A stretch of 64,000 nt of DNA from Suillus spraguei. Its lineage: Eukaryota > Basidiomycota > Agaricomycetes > Boletales > Suillaceae. This document shows positions 22,801-34,353 of this stretch, piece by piece (position 1 is the first letter of the stretch; each line of letters starts with the position of its first letter). A model generated the notes under the pieces. It worked only from the letters and a program-made list of their open reading frames with translations, searched no databases and was not told where the DNA came from. The translations under genes were made by a program, and so were the position numbers. The DNA is taken from positions 1 through 64,000 of the forward strand of contig JABCPU010000258.1 of assembly GCA_016800925.1 (NCBI GenBank), read 5' to 3'.

Positions 22801-23867
22801 CCGCTACCTGCCCCTTCTCGCAAATCTCCATTGATTTGATCACTGATCTCCCCATTTCAGGGGGCTTTGATAGTATCATGGTTGTGGTGGACCATGGCCT
22901 TATGAAGGGGGTAATTATTATCCCTTGCCTTAAAATGGTAACCTCCGAAGGCATAGCAAAGTTATTTTTGAAACATGTCTATCGACAGTTTGGTCTCCAT
23001 GACAAAGTCATATCAGATTGAGGACCGCAGTTTCTATCAAGATTCTCAAAAGAACTTGCATGACTCCTTGATTATACCATTGCCCCTTCTACCAACTATC
23101 ATCCTCAGACCGACGGACAAACTGAACGATTAAACCAAGAATTAGAAACCTATTTGTGTATCTACTGCTGCAACAACCCTGAAGAATGGATAGAACATCT
23201 CCCTATCGCTGAATTCATTCACAATCATCAACAACACGATGCCCTAAATGCCTCACCATTCTTTCTCATGATGGGATATGAACCCCGTGCCATTCCCCAT
23301 TTAATCCCTGATTCTACCATACCAGCAGCAGAAGATCGAGTTCGATCCCTGCAGAAGATCCGAGAAGAAGCCATTGCATGCCATAACATTGCTATGCAAA
23401 CAATGGCAGAATGATCCAGAGGAGATAAGTACCAACCATGGAAGATCGGAGATAAGGTTTGGCTATCTGCTGCTAACCTTAGACTCAAACTCCCATCGCG
23501 AAAGCTTGCACCAAAGCGATATGGACCTTTCCCGATCACCAACGTCTTATCACCTATCACATTCACACTCAAACTTCCTCCGCAATGGAAGATTCACCCC
23601 ACCTTCTATGCTTCTGTGTTATCGTCCTATAGCGAAAACGACGTACATGGTCCGAACTTCCTTGAACCACCGCCTGATATCATTGAAGAAGAAGAAGAAG
23701 AATATAAAGTAGAAGCAATTCTTTCCCATAAAGGAACCGGCAATTGCCGACACTATCTTGTCTCCTGGAAAGGATATTCATCGGGAGATAACGAATGGAT
23801 TCCCAAAAAGAACTTAGCAAATTCCGCACGAATCCTGAATGCTTATAAGAAACAACACGACCTTTGA
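19857..23867 (+). pseudogene. Pol of chromovirus C: protease, RT, RNase H, integrase, chromodomain
   Basis: Protease DSGAAGTFI lies at about 19985. RT spans 21000-21700 with [16 protein letters not shown] and the catalytic YMDD (21570-21581). The connector SFLGFCNFYCTFI and RNase [16 protein letters not shown] (about 22010) follow, then TDHKNLLYF (about 22200). The integrase zinc region (CALCQQMK, about 22730), the core Asp in SIDLITDLP, the second Asp in VISD-stop-GPQF (23010-23030) and QTDGQTERLNQELE come next. The chromodomain (EYKVEAILSHK, then HYLVSWKGYSSGDNEWIP) closes pol at 23867. Stops include TGA at 23019 and 23061, where Arg is expected. Chromodomains direct chromovirus integrases to modified chromatin. 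Several frames are needed, so it is inactive. Confidence 0.88.
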
Positions 23868-23978
23868 ATTCGAACCAGCCTCACAAACTATTCAATATGA
23901 CTTCCTCATACCTTCGACTCTACAATTCCCATCCTCATAGAAGCCTTAGGGCCTACAACTTCCTCAGACCCCAATGAG

Positions 23979-24530
23979 TTGCTAGCTGCAGCTGTCGTGA
24001 CACCAGCACCCTCAATTTATACTGTTAACAACAACCAAATTGAGGACATCCGTTCTAGCAATGAACGAGCCCTTAGACGTATTACTCGTAAATGTGGAAA
24101 GAAATGTGCACGTTCTACGAGCCCCCATTGCTGCATCATCGCCCCGACTCCACTTCGTAAAATGAACTCCAACCCTGATGAAAACATGAAATGCTGAGTC
24201 TGTGGCCTACTTGGGCATAGCCAGAAGAATTGTGCCGAGTACCAGTGTGGGGTTTGTCGGTATTGGTCACTGACCCACTTATCCATTTACTGTCCTCAAT
24301 GAGTCAGAACTCCACCCTTCACACTAACCTGGAAGGATAACAGATTCTACAATGCACTTCGTTCTTGGGAATGACAGCTTGGTGATGAACGAACTCAAGC
24401 AATGGCTAGAAGAGACTATAAATGACGAGCTGGTGCCGAAGAGGCCGCTTATATGATGAGTGGTTCCATTCTTGACGAAGATTACGAGTTCAGTGACGAT
24501 CCGATCTACTATGAGAATGCTCCAGAATAA
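23979..24530 (+). pseudogene. Extra ORF downstream of pol in chromovirus C, double zinc knuckle
   Basis: A single frame runs from ATG 23979 to TAA 24528-24530, about 183 codons, interrupted only by four TGA codons (24195, 24300, 24372, 24423). Each is explainable as CGA to TGA. If those sites were Arg, the middle holds a C-x2-C-x4-H-x4-C knuckle (second half VCGLLGHSQKNC) followed by CGVCRYWSLTHLSIYC (C-x2-C-x6-H-x4-C). A basic segment precedes it (RALRRITRKCGKKC) and an acidic tail follows (LDEDYEFSDDP). It lies 38 bp before the 3' LTR and 112 bp after the chromodomain. Its role is unknown. Nucleic-acid binding is plausible from the knuckles. Confidence 0.65.
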
Positions 24531-24567
24531 GTAAAGTTTGGTGACTTTATGTGTAAATCGGGGGTAA

Positions 24568-25039
24568 TGTTACAATCATACATGCCCCTATTCATTTTCC
24601 TCTCGTCTTTACCTTGTATATTATGTAACATGATCCCGACTCATATGCTCAACACATCTGTACTATAGTCGCCTTCCTCCTTTGGATACGCACTTACGTT
24701 CTCACATCTCTCTTGGTCTGTGCACACATATTGGCTTATTTAAGCACATTGTATTATGCTTGTGTACTTTACTTTAATCTTACTGGGTTTTACCTGGAAT
24801 ATCCTTTGCTTAGGTCTCCAACCTAAGTCGTCTGAATTGTCTCTAAGTCTAAGCACTCCTTAGTCTTAGTCTCTATTCTACTGATTATCTTAGAGTCATG
24901 ACTCTTCAATCGAACCCTTGATCCTACTCGGAATACTTCCTTGTAGTAGTCCTTGTTCTCCTTTGAACATAGTCGAACCTCCCAGCAGACCGGCTGTGTC
25001 TTATCACTGTCGCTGGTGATGCCATCCCAGTTCGTAACA
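24568..25039 (+). mobile_element. 3' LTR of chromovirus C
   Basis: 472 bp, TGTTACAATCA to TTCGTAACA, preceded by a G-rich tract (GGGGG at about 24560). Compared with the 5' LTR, scattered differences include CG/CA and CG/TG pairs. Confidence 0.9.
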
Positions 25040-25388
25040 GTGTCCATCTCTTTAGGTGACAGTGGATATGGTTTCGCATTTGGTGGAAGATCATTCTCAT
25101 CTTTGAGATCTATCGCATGATCCACTTCTTTCTTTCAGGAAATCTCTTTAATTCCTCTTCTGAGAATACACCCAGGTAATTGTGAAACCAGTCTGGAACT
25201 ATTTCTTCTACAGACTTCTTCTTCTTAGTAGCTTCCTCTGCTACTTTCTGCTCCATGGCGATAGAAGCTTTGTATCTAATCCACTCATTCTTTGGACTAT
25301 CTTCATCTTCTATTTCCTCAACCATTGCCCTCTTCTTCACCATGCCTTCATTGTCATCTTCCTCTTCCGTGGGAATCAGATCTGGCAA
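25040..25388 (-). pseudogene. Element F linker and start of reverse transcriptase
   Basis: The minus strand encodes an acidic/lysine-rich linker (TEEEDDNEGMVKKRAMVEE), then WFHNYLGVFSEEELKRFPER and LPPNAKPYPLSPKEMDTV, the standard block just before the RT fingers. Element C interrupts it at the last codon. Confidence 0.75.
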
Positions 25389-25481
25389 GTCACCCTGGTT
25401 TTGGGTTTTACGTTTTTCTCTATTTTTCTGTCTTGTGTCTTTCTTAGTTTCACACTTGACTGGGCATTGTGTAAGAGCAAA

Positions 25482-25907
25482 TCATCCTGCGTTCCAATCA
25501 ATCTCCAGATTATGGTACCTCAGCCAATCTATGCCGATAATGACATCATCGCTTCCTAGATCTGTAACCATGAAGGCTGCTTTATCCTCTTCATGATCCT
25601 CGATCTTTAGTCCTAATTTGGCGAAATGTGTCATAGCTCCAGTGGCATTTAGCGAGCCATCAATGTTCTTGACTGGTATAGGATGCAATAATTTATGACA
25701 CCTGACCTCATTCTTCTCCACAAATATTTCACTAATAAATAATGTGGATGCGCCACAGTCTACAAGCGCTTTTATGTCTGCTTTCTCATTCTTTCCTTTT
25801 AAAGTAATCAGAATGTAAAAATGCTCTGATTTTGTTTTTACACATAATTCCATTACTTCCGTGAAGTTCGAAAGAATCAAGAATCGATTGTTTGGGTCTT
25901 GGTCCAC
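25482..25907 (-). pseudogene. Element F aspartic protease
   Basis: A 141-codon minus-strand frame. The active site reads ADIKALVDCGASTLFIS, with DCGA in place of the usual DSGA. A second block, DVIIGIDWLRYHNLEIDW, fits the C-terminal flap of retroviral-type proteases in Ty3 elements. It follows the zinc-knuckle frame by about 20 bp. Confidence 0.8.
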
Positions 25908-25926
25908 AGACTTTGACTTTAACCTT

Positions 25927-26187
25927 CTAAAAATCCTTTCCTTTAGGCGAGTTCACCCATGACTCAAACCATTTTGGAAGTTTGGATTCTTCTTTTTTCT
26001 TGGCACTTTTGGCAGCCTTCGCCTCCAATTGTTGTTCAATTCTTTTTCCCTCTGGAGTTGCAAGCCATTGCATAAACCATCTCAGAGGTTTTGAATCATC
26101 TATGGCATTGATTTTCATTCTACAATTTCTGACAATGTGTCCTTTTTTGCCGCAATCATAACATCTGAATGAGGTAGAAACAAACAT
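25927..26187 (-). pseudogene. Element F Gag C-terminus with zinc knuckle
   Basis: CYDCGKKGHIVRNC is a perfect C-x2-C-x4-H-x4-C knuckle, followed by an LPKWFESWVNSPKG tail. The rest of Gag upstream is missing or unrecognisable beyond about 26230. Confidence 0.8.
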
Positions 26188-26229
26188 AGTACCAGTTGTA
26201 TTCTGGAACCTGATTTTACTGATATTTGT

Positions 26230-26698
26230 TTGATAGACTAGTCATAACAGTCTATCCGAATAGGAATGATGATGAAAAAGGAGATGGGAAAAGAAGTATG
26301 TAAATGGAAAACTGAGCAGTCCCCGATATCTGATCGGATCTACCACGTACTCAGGTCCTAAAAGGTTCTTTAATCAACCCAACTAGGTGCTTCCCTATTT
26401 ACTAACTAGGAAAATTATCATAAAGGTTTTTGTAATCTTCCAGGTGGGAAAAGTTATCTTGAAAGACACGGTGCTCTTCCAGCCAAAGCTTACAAGCAAC
26501 CAGTCTATCTTGGACAACGAGGCAATTCCACTAAATACTCAGAAGGAGACTAGATCTTCTATTGTACGAAAAGAAGTTATCATAACAGGAAACTATAGTA
26601 GAGCTCAGCAGGCAGGGTCTTGGGCCAGCACTGAGGTCATGGATCGAACACCTAATGTTGCTCGTCCTCTGTCTACTGGCAGCAGCAATGTAAGGCTG
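26230..26698. other. Unassigned sequence with a plus-strand open frame
   Basis: A plus-strand frame (26387-26698) reads a Ser/Thr-rich peptide including ILDNEAIPLNTQKETRSSIV and AGSWASTEVMDRTPN. It is cut by the solo LTR C and is not clearly continued after it. I recognise no family. It may be a fragment of a host or transposon gene. Confidence 0.3.
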
Positions 26699-27173
26699 TG
26701 TTACGAACTGGGGTGGTGTCACCAGCGACAGTGAAAAGACACAGCCGGTCTGCTGGGAGGTTCTTACAATGTCCAGAAGAGGACAAGGTGAAAGTACAAG
26801 GAACGTGTTCTGAGTACGATCAAGGGTTCGGCCTCAAAAACAAGTCTAAGAGGTTCTGCGAGAATAGAGACTAAGGCTAAGGAGTGCTTAGACTTAGAGA
26901 CAATTCAAGACGACTTAGGTTGGAGACCTAAGCGAAAGAGATTCCAGGTAAAACCCAGTAAGATTAAAGTAAAGAATCTACTACAAGTACAGCGTGCTTA
27001 AATAGACCAATATGTGCGCACAGACCAAGAGAGGCGTGGGAAAGTAAGTGCGTATCCAATAAGGAAGGCAACTATAGTACAGATGCGTTGAGCATATGAA
27101 TCAGAGTCATGTGACATGATGTACAAGTAAGGAAACAAAGGGAAAATGAATAGGGGCACGTACAACTGTAACA
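26699..27173 (-). mobile_element. Solo LTR, family C
   Basis: 475 bp, TGTTACGAACTGGG to CAACTGTAACA, with perfect duplication GGCTG (26694-26698 and 27174-27178). Confidence 0.93.
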
Positions 27174-27426
27174 GGCTGGGCCTGGTAGAGGTCCACTAAC
27201 TACAAAAGACTATTGGTATGAAGTGCACTCAAATGAGCAAAGGGGAGAAGAAGATCGCGACTTTTTTTAGGGTCGGGCAAGATAAAACATGTGATGTCTC
27301 AGAATGTGTTCGTCAAGATACTGAAGAACGTCACTCGAGAAAAGGATGATAAAAAGACTTCTAAGAGTCGTCTACAATGGTACTATCATTGAAGAGGAGT
27401 CTGGAAGAAAGTATGCAGTGGTATGT
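27174..27426. other. Short unassigned stretch between LTR C and element A2
   Basis: A plus-strand frame ends in MIKRLLRVVYNGTIIEEESG and is cut by element A2. It continues for 30 bp after 35118. The product is unknown. Confidence 0.3.
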
Positions 27427-27431
27427 GAGTC

Positions 27432-28201
27432 TGTCATATACCATACTTCTGATCCCAGATCCGACCATATCCAATCAGATCCGATCGATTCTATTTCCGT
27501 CCGGTCCACAGATCCTGTCCGGATCGCCCATCCAAATATGCCCACTTCTCGCACTCTAACTCCCTTGTGTATATCTGTGTCTATCTCCTTTCGTCATTCC
27601 TCCTGTTTCTGGTATCCCGGCTGTGTATATTTCCGTCCTGTGTCACTGATCCGTTACCTGTATTTCATTTCCGATTCATGCTTACTGATCCGCTGCACAT
27701 TAACTAATAGACTTCTGTTACACTTCGTACATAGCCCTCGGTCCCGGACTTGTTGATTATCCATATTAGATACTTACAGTATATAAACCACTTGTAGATC
27801 TCCATAAAACCTTAGTTTGAATATCATCTTAGATTCTACTCATTCTGTTTCCTCCAGACTTGAGTCACTTTCTGCTCTAAGTCATCTTCCGAGACTTGGG
27901 ATTGATTCCTTTAGTCTATACCTCCGACTCTATCTTCGGATAGTCTACCTCTGTTAGTTTCTAGCTAGGAACCCATTCCGAAGCTAGCCATAATCCTCAT
28001 TCCATCCCTACGCTCTGGATAACCTTCGGATGTACCATATCCGATACCTTCAAACGTCCGGATCCGTCACACAACTCCTTCTGGATCTTCGGACATATAC
28101 CTACTCTCTGAAATAAGGGGCATTACTGGGGAAAGGGGCACAGTGCACGAACTGAGGCCAAAGCCCTTCGGATCTTTCACTCTTTGAGTACGGTCTTAAC
28201 A
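27432..28201 (+). mobile_element. 5' LTR of chromovirus A2
   Basis: 770 bp. The TATATAAA box and downstream self-primer segment are present, but the primer reads AGTTTGAATAT (about 27809), a C to T change at the CpG still intact in the 3' LTR (34731-34741). Confidence 0.92.
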
Positions 28202-28203
28202 GT

Positions 28204-28214
28204 ATATTCGAACT
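28204..28214 (+). promoter_or_regulatory. Self-primer binding site of chromovirus A2
   Basis: ATATTCGAACT, two bases after the LTR, is complementary to AGTTCGAATAT in the LTR (34731-34741 in the 3' copy). Confidence 0.8.
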
Positions 28215-28254
28215 CACACCTTTCCAAGTAACATTCTCTAAACCATCCCAAATC

Positions 28255-29441
28255 ATGCCTCCCCGTAAAACTCAGAACACTCTCCGAGGAGCTGGACTTG
28301 GTCCGATCCAACGAGATCTGACACCCATCGTCCAAACATTCACCTGCTTCTCTCAACGCCGTGCAAGCATGAGCGACATAGGTCAAAGCATCTCTGCGTG
28401 TCAAGCCAGACCGGATCTGGTTACACCAACTTGGAACACGGATGACCCAGACACTAATTCACGCCTGACCATTTGCTTTGATGATGAGTTGCACGGCAAC
28501 CCACCAGATGATGGAGGTGATGATCCAGACGATGAGGATCTGGATGAAGAAGAAGATCATAACCATCTGAACCCTCAGGACCGGGTCTTAGCTCAACTAT
28601 CCATAGCCATTAATCACCTCGCTCGCAGTAGCCATCATACCACCACCTCGGACTATAGCAAGGTCAAAATCTGCGAACCAGATACCTTCGACAGATCTGA
28701 GCCTCGCAAGCTCCGAGCATTCTTTGTCCAGTGTGAGCTCAACTTCCAGAGCAAACCTAATGTGTTCCGTTCTGGACGTGCTAAAGTCAACTTTGCCCAA
28801 TCTTACCTCAAGGGTATGGCTCTTGAGTGGTTCAAACCGGATCGGAAATGCAGCTGGAACAGCTCCATATGTGTGACGGACAATGCATCAACAAGTACGT
28901 TGTAGAATTCCAGTGACTTACCTCCCAAGTACGTGAATGGAGAGACGGAGCTCTATGATGCCAATTCTACAATGGACTTCCAGCCCGAATCAAGGATGAG
29001 ATTAGTCACATGGGTAAACCCACTACCCTTTCAGAGTTCAAGACTCTCGCCCAAACCATCAACGCCCATTACTGGGAGCGGAGGGGTGAAGTCACCCGAG
29101 AGAGTAAAACCACCTCTTCCCATCCTCCCAGGCAGTCAACATCCAACCGGACGAACTCCAACTCATCTGGATCCAATACGCCGAAATTCAAGAAGACCAC
29201 ATCCTCTACAACCTCCTCTGTCCTGAAGGCTTCGGATCTTCCTAATGTTGTTGGTGTGGACAGAAAGCTAACCACCCAGGAGTGTCAGAGGTGTATCAAC
29301 AAAAGGCTCTGTATGTTCTGCAGCGGACCTGGTCACACTGCCCGAGACTGCACCAAATCCACTTCGCGCACTACCAAAGGCCATGCTACCGTGCTCACTC
29401 CGGAAACTGATCCGGAAGCCTCAGACAAGGCAAAAAATTAG
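28255..29441 (+). pseudogene. Gag of chromovirus A2
   Basis: The ATG at 28255 opens a 200-codon frame with an acidic stretch (DDEDLDEEEDH), then EPDTFDRSEPRKLRAFFVQC and KVNFAQSYLKGMALEWF, the Ty3 capsid core. About 110 bp are missing at 28840 relative to A1 (38520-38634), shifting the frame. The C-terminal frame 29010-29441 ends in a CCHC knuckle CMFCSGPGHTARDC and a TAG stop. It is non-functional as it stands. Confidence 0.85.
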
Positions 29442-29504
29442 TCTGCAACTCTCCTGACTCTGTGCAGGATGAGGGTCGCATTGGCCCAATCCATACAACA
29501 GAGC

Positions 29505-32500
29505 TATGACTCAATGCTGTAACTCTTCCTGATCCGAACTCTCTGTGTCCATACGTCTCTCTTCCGTCTTTCTCCAATATATCTGACTTTCCAGCCCTCA
29601 TAGACTGTGGCTCCTCCCACTGCTTCGTAGACACTGATTTCATCCAAAAACATAAAATTCCTACCTATCAGATTCCTCTGCTTCTGCTCCGTTTGTTTGA
29701 TGGAACATGCAATAACAATATTGTCAAAGCCATAAACTTATCCGTCCGATTCTCCTCCGGTGTAATCACCTCTGACACGTTCTATGTTACCCCTTTGGAT
29801 TCCTCATGTTATATTGTTCTTGGATATAGCTGGCTGACCCGACACAATCCATTGATTGACTGTGTATTGGGCAGCATCGAGTTCCAAACTACTGTACAGG
29901 GAATGCCATTGACCCCATCCACATCATCGCTGCCTCCGGACACACCATCTGTGGCAGGAAATTCCAATCTGACACCTCTGTTACCTCTGGATATTCTATC
30001 CAAGGAAGAATCCTCCCCTCCAATATCTCCATTGCCTCAGAGCATCTGTCACAACCCACAAACGAATTAACGCAAGGGTAGAGACTAGGACTCAAACTAA
30101 GGTTATCACAAAGAGAGAGAGGAGCAAGGACGTCTTGGATTGCTACAGTTGTAGATACAAGAGGTTTGAACTAAAGAACTACTACAGCGAAACTAGCTAA
30201 CTATATACACATATTGAAACTGAGATATAAACTGAGTTTGAAACTACTAGCCAATCATAAAATAGAAACGAGAATCGTACGATGTGATAGTTGTGACATT
30301 GTTATGACATCATATTCTAGAAGGTTCTAAGATCACGTGATACTATTTTATCTTATCTTATCCAATAGCATCATAAAAGATCTCTTCCTCTTCATCAGGA
30401 AATTCAGTTATAGAAGCAGATATGGGAATTTCGATAGGATTTGGGTTTGTCTTAGCGCTAGGTTTAGACGCTTTAGGGAAATTGAGAAAAGAGTAATGAT
30501 TTGTATTTGGAATTCATGACAGCATCCCATCCTTGGCAGAGACTCCTCTTCTGACCAAATCCGAACCCTCCATTGACACTTTGGTCCCTAACATATCTCT
30601 GATAAACGCAGTGGCCTTTTGCCATGCCTGCAAGTTAGAAGGATCCACTCAGTTCAGCATCTATCTCTGGCCCTCCGGGGTTAATCTCTGATCCACATCC
30701 GTATCATCCAAACCTCCAGACCTCTCCAGAATCCCTTCTGAATACCATGAGTTCGCAGATGTCTTTGATAAAGGCAAAGCCAGACAGTTACCTCCTCACC
30801 GACCCTATGACCTCAAAATTGAGATAGAGGAAGGAGCTAGTCCGCCTCTCGGAACCAAATATTCTCTCTCTCCAGTCGAGCTTGAAGCCCTCCGGAAGTT
30901 CCTCAATGAAAACATCTCGTCTGGACTCCTCCGATCCTCGTCCTCTCCTCACAGAGCCCCTGTCCTGTTTGTGAAAAGAAGGACGGTTCCCTTCGCCTTT
31001 GTGTAGAACTACTTGGATATTGTAGTTCCCCTCACTCAGCTTATGTGCAAGGGAGTTCCTTAGAACTTTTCTGAAGACTGTTGGAAATCCTTCAGAGCAC
31101 TCAAAAAAGCCTTCACTTCTGCTCCAATACTTACCCACTGGATTCCGGATGCTCCTATAGTTGTGGAAACCGATGCCTCTGATTATGCCATAGCCGGAAT
31201 ACTGTCCATTGTATGTCCGGACTCAGAGCTTTGTCCGGTTGCCTATTATTCCCATACTCTGTCCACTCCGGAACTCAATTATGACACCATGACAAGGAAC
31301 TCCTAGCCATCCACAAAGCTTTTCGTACCTGGCGACATTACCTAGAAGGCTCATCCGAGCCTATAGATGTTGTTATGGACCACAAAAACCTTGAGTACTT
31401 CTCCACTACCAAACTCTCTCTCGCCGTCAGGCTCGCTGGTCTGAATTCCTCCATCAGTTCAATCTCATCATCCGTTTCTGTCCTGGAAAACTTGGAGCCA
31501 AACCAGATTCCCTTACTAGACGTTGGGACGTCTACCCCAAAGAGGGGGATAAGGACTACGCTCAAGTCAATCCTCATAATTTCCGCCCAGTATTCACCTC
31601 CAAACAGTTAGCTTCATCCCTATGAGCCACAACCCTAGCACCTCCGGTTCTTAGAGCAGCTGTTCTCATGGATACGGAAAACCTTTGGAAAGATATCCTG
31701 ACTGAACTTCCAAATGATCCTATTGCACAAATGCATCTTCCGGTACCTTCGGATCCGAGATGGACAGTGGACGATAGTGGATTCCTTCGCTGCGACAACT
31801 GTATCTACGTTCCGGAAGCCAATGACTTATGACTACGCGTCCTCCGTAACTGCCATGATCACCCCCTATCTGGTCACTTCAGACAGAATGTACCCTCAAG
31901 CTCGTCCGACACGACTACACCTGGCCCAGAATACATACTTATGTGAAAGATTATGTCAGGTCCTGTACTTCCTGCGCCCAAGCCAAAGTTCCAAGACACA
32001 AGCCATATGAATTACTCAAGCAACTCCCTGTTCCAGAGAAACCATGGAATTCCATCTCTATGGACTTCATTGAGCAACTTCTGGACTCATCCGGCTATAC
32101 AGCTATCCTCATTATCATAGATGCCTATCCAAGCAAGCTATATTTGTTCCGACTCATGACACCATCACCTCGCGGATCTCGCCCGCCTCTTCCTCCTGCA
32201 TGTATTCTCCAAGCATGGTGTTCCATCCCATGTAACCTTGGATTGAGGAACAGAGTTCATATCCCACTTCTTCCATTCCTTAGGAAAGGCGTTAGACATG
32301 GTCCTACACTTCACATCCAGATATCATCTGGAAGGATGGAGATGGACAAACAGAACGTGCAACCAAATGCTGGAACAGTACCTCCGGATCTACTGCAACT
32401 ATCAGCAGGACAACTGGTCCAAGCTCCTGCCCCTCGCAGATTTGCATACAATAACGCTCCAAGTGCCACTACCAGAGTTTCACCTTTCTTCACCAATAAG

Positions 32501-33130
32501 GGTTATCATCCGAACATTTCCATTCATCCGGAACGCGACCTATCCTCCATCCGCACCCAGGAATATGCCCTAGACCTTAATGAACTTCACCAGTTTCTTC
32601 GAGTAGAGATGTCTGAAGCCCAGAAACGCTATCAAGGACCTGTGTATGCTAAAAGACAACCCGCTCCAGATTTCGGATTGGAGAACAAGTCTTCATCAAA
32701 GCCAAGTACTTCCGTTCCACTCGTCCATCAAAGAAACTTTCGGAAAAGAATTTAGGTCCATTTGAAATTATATCCTGTCCGGGCAGTCATTCCTTGCCAT
32801 CTGACTTCCGGATTCTATGGTTCCGTGCATCCTGTATTCCATGTTTCACAGTTAGAGCCAGCAGTTCCTGAACACCATCCCTAATCGCATCCAACCTCCT
32901 CCACCTCCAGTGAAGTTGACGGAGAACTGGAGTATGAGATATCCGAAATCCTGGACTCCAAATGGACCATGTAGACACCAGTGCCAACTCCTATATCTCA
33001 TCCATTGGTCTGGATACGAAGGAACAGATGAAGAAAATCCTGGTTGCTTGCCACAGAACTCGGAAATGCATCGGATCTTATAGCAGATTTCCACTCAGCA
33101 TATCCAGACAAACCTGGTCCCATTGCTTGA
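29505..33130 (+). pseudogene. Pol of chromovirus A2, RT catalytic region deleted
   Basis: The homologue of the A1 start codon (39285) is lost, and the next Arg codon is TGA. Protease ALIDCGSSHCF survives near 29610. After LTR E, the RT region jumps from VLFVKRR (about 30970) to NYLDIVVPL (about 31012), omitting the palm and the YLDD box present in A1 at 40602-40613. RNase H ([12 protein letters not shown], about 31165), integrase core and chromodomain follow with frameshifts, ending at TGA 33128. It could move only if supplied with RT in trans, and its other frames are also broken. Confidence 0.85.
30047..30521. mobile_element. Solo LTR, family E, inside pol of A2
   Basis: 475 bp from TGTCACAACCCAC to ATTCATGACA with perfect duplication GCATC (30042-30046 and 30522-30526). 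It is related to 35149-35547. Orientation cannot be fixed without an internal region. Confidence 0.9.
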
Positions 33131-33187
33131 AAAGTACATAACAAAATACAAGTACATTGAGGGCAGTAACGGAAATCCGGATCCAGA

Positions 33188-34159
33188 CTAAGCACCAGTC
33201 TCCATCTCACCTCCGGCACCCCCTATTCTCATCTGCCATCTCCTCTCCAGTTCCATCCGCCACCTCTTCCCCAATCTCCTCACCAGTGCCATCCTTGTCA
33301 GATCCAGCAGGAACAGAAAGTCTAAATCTGTCCGGATCTCCTCAATGAGCAGGGCCTGGAACTCCCTCTGTTGCTGGAGGAAGGCCTCCATGGTAGAGCT
33401 CATCCACTCCATGGCAATCTGACTCCCTTCTGCCTGCCACAATACCATCCTGAAGGAGTCCATTGGTCCGTGCCAGTTCCGCAATGATCCCATTAGCAGC
33501 GGCCACCCAAGCCTGGTCATCATACTCAATGACATCCTCATCCGTACCTTCAATAGTCACGGATTAGAGAAACATCCGCATCCGCCACATCCAGAGTAGG
33601 GCTCCTCTGACGGCACTTGCCTTTGCCCTTCGGAGACGGAGTACCAGCAGGACGCTGCCTCTTCCAGCCCTTGGGCCCTTGACGAATCCGGGCCTTCCAG
33701 GACAAGTGGCCTTGTCCTTCCAGCAGACGTCACAGGACTTAATCTACAAACATCGAAATCAGCAGATCCGAAGGTTTTCGGACGACTCACCAAGGGATTC
33801 TTCTCAGCATCACCCCACTGACACATCCGGTCCTTAGTGACACAATGGGAACAGTACCCATCCTTTGCTCTGGATGCAGGAGCAGCCTTGGCCTTGCAAT
33901 CCATTAGGATCCGGATCTGGAAGAGTCCACATCACTCACCCGAGCCTCAATCAGAGCCCTCCATCTCTTTTCCTCCATTTCCCTCCGGATCTCTGCCAAC
34001 TCAATCTGCTTCAACTCTTCCTGCCTTTTCTGCTCCTCTGCCTCTTTCCGCTTCCGTTCCGCCTCGGCTTCGCTGCACCTTAGCAGCAGCCAGTTGCTGT
34101 TCCAGATCTGCCACAATGTCGGCAGCAGACTTAGGGGCATCGGATTTCTTTCCAGACAT
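33188..34159 (-). pseudogene. Antisense zinc-cluster/coiled-coil gene in chromovirus A2
   Basis: The start codon is at 34159, about 195 bp inside the 3' LTR. The gene is convergent with pol and ends 57 bp from the pol stop. An acidic/basic helix (AEEQKRQEELKQIELAEI) is followed by an intron with GTGAGT donor, then CSHCVTKDRMC, a second 47-nt intron, and CDVCWKDKATC. Together these are two C-x2-C-x6-C halves. A basic linker and a second helical segment (DDQAWVAAANGIIAELART, then EAFLQQQREFQALLIEEI) complete it. At least two frame changes separate these blocks. The introns run on the minus strand, so the gene must be transcribed opposite to the element. Confidence 0.7.
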
Positions 34160-34340
34160 GTTTTAAAGCAAGTTTTGTTAACAAGGATATGAAGTGGGGG
34201 TAGGAATCACTTTGGACGTCTGACATCTGTATATCTGTCGGATTACAGACTCAGCACTACAACCATCAAACTTCTCCATCATCCCGCATTAATCTTGTCC
34301 AATCCGGATAGACGCTTCTATGCCTCAGGGGTTCGGCCCT

Positions 34341-34353
34341 AAAGGGGGGATAC
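34341..34353 (+). promoter_or_regulatory. Polypurine tract of chromovirus A2
   Basis: AAAGGGGGGATAC directly precedes the 3' LTR, the expected site of plus-strand priming. Confidence 0.75.

Larger units (their letters stand above)
17627..25039 (+). mobile_element. Full-length chromovirus C (Ty3/gypsy)
   Basis: Two 472-bp LTRs, a self-primer binding site, Gag, protease, RT with YMDD, RNase H, integrase, chromodomain, an extra zinc-knuckle ORF and a G-rich tract (near 24557-24567) lie in canonical order. A 744-bp solo LTR A sits in Gag. The LTR pair differs at several sites, many of them CG versus TG/CA. Numerous TGA stops make it inactive. Confidence 0.9.
17622..25044. other. Target-site duplication GTGTC of chromovirus C
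   Basis: Identical 5-mers at 17622-17626 and 25040-25044 bracket the element exactly. This shows a clean integrase-mediated insertion into pol of element F. Confidence 0.93.
15107..26187 (-). mobile_element. Chromovirus-like Ty3 element F, old, split by later insertions
   Basis: Minus-strand pieces join in order: zinc knuckle (26187-25927), protease (25907-25482), linker and RT start (25388-25040), RT and RNase H (17626-16578), and RNase H end (15327-15115). The interruptions are element C (17627-25039) and the inverted LTR A pair (15328-16577). Integrase and both LTRs are not seen. The right end above 26187 is undefined and the left end is replaced by element G. Confidence 0.8.

Noticed and set aside
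24017..24286. Minus-strand ORF opposite the zinc-knuckle ORF of element C
   Set aside because: Lacks any motif, while the plus frame carries spaced Cys/His ligands and CGA-type stops.
27346..27756. 136-residue ORF running into element A2
   Set aside because: Chance fusion of flanking DNA and LTR A. The LTR portion is non-coding in all copies.
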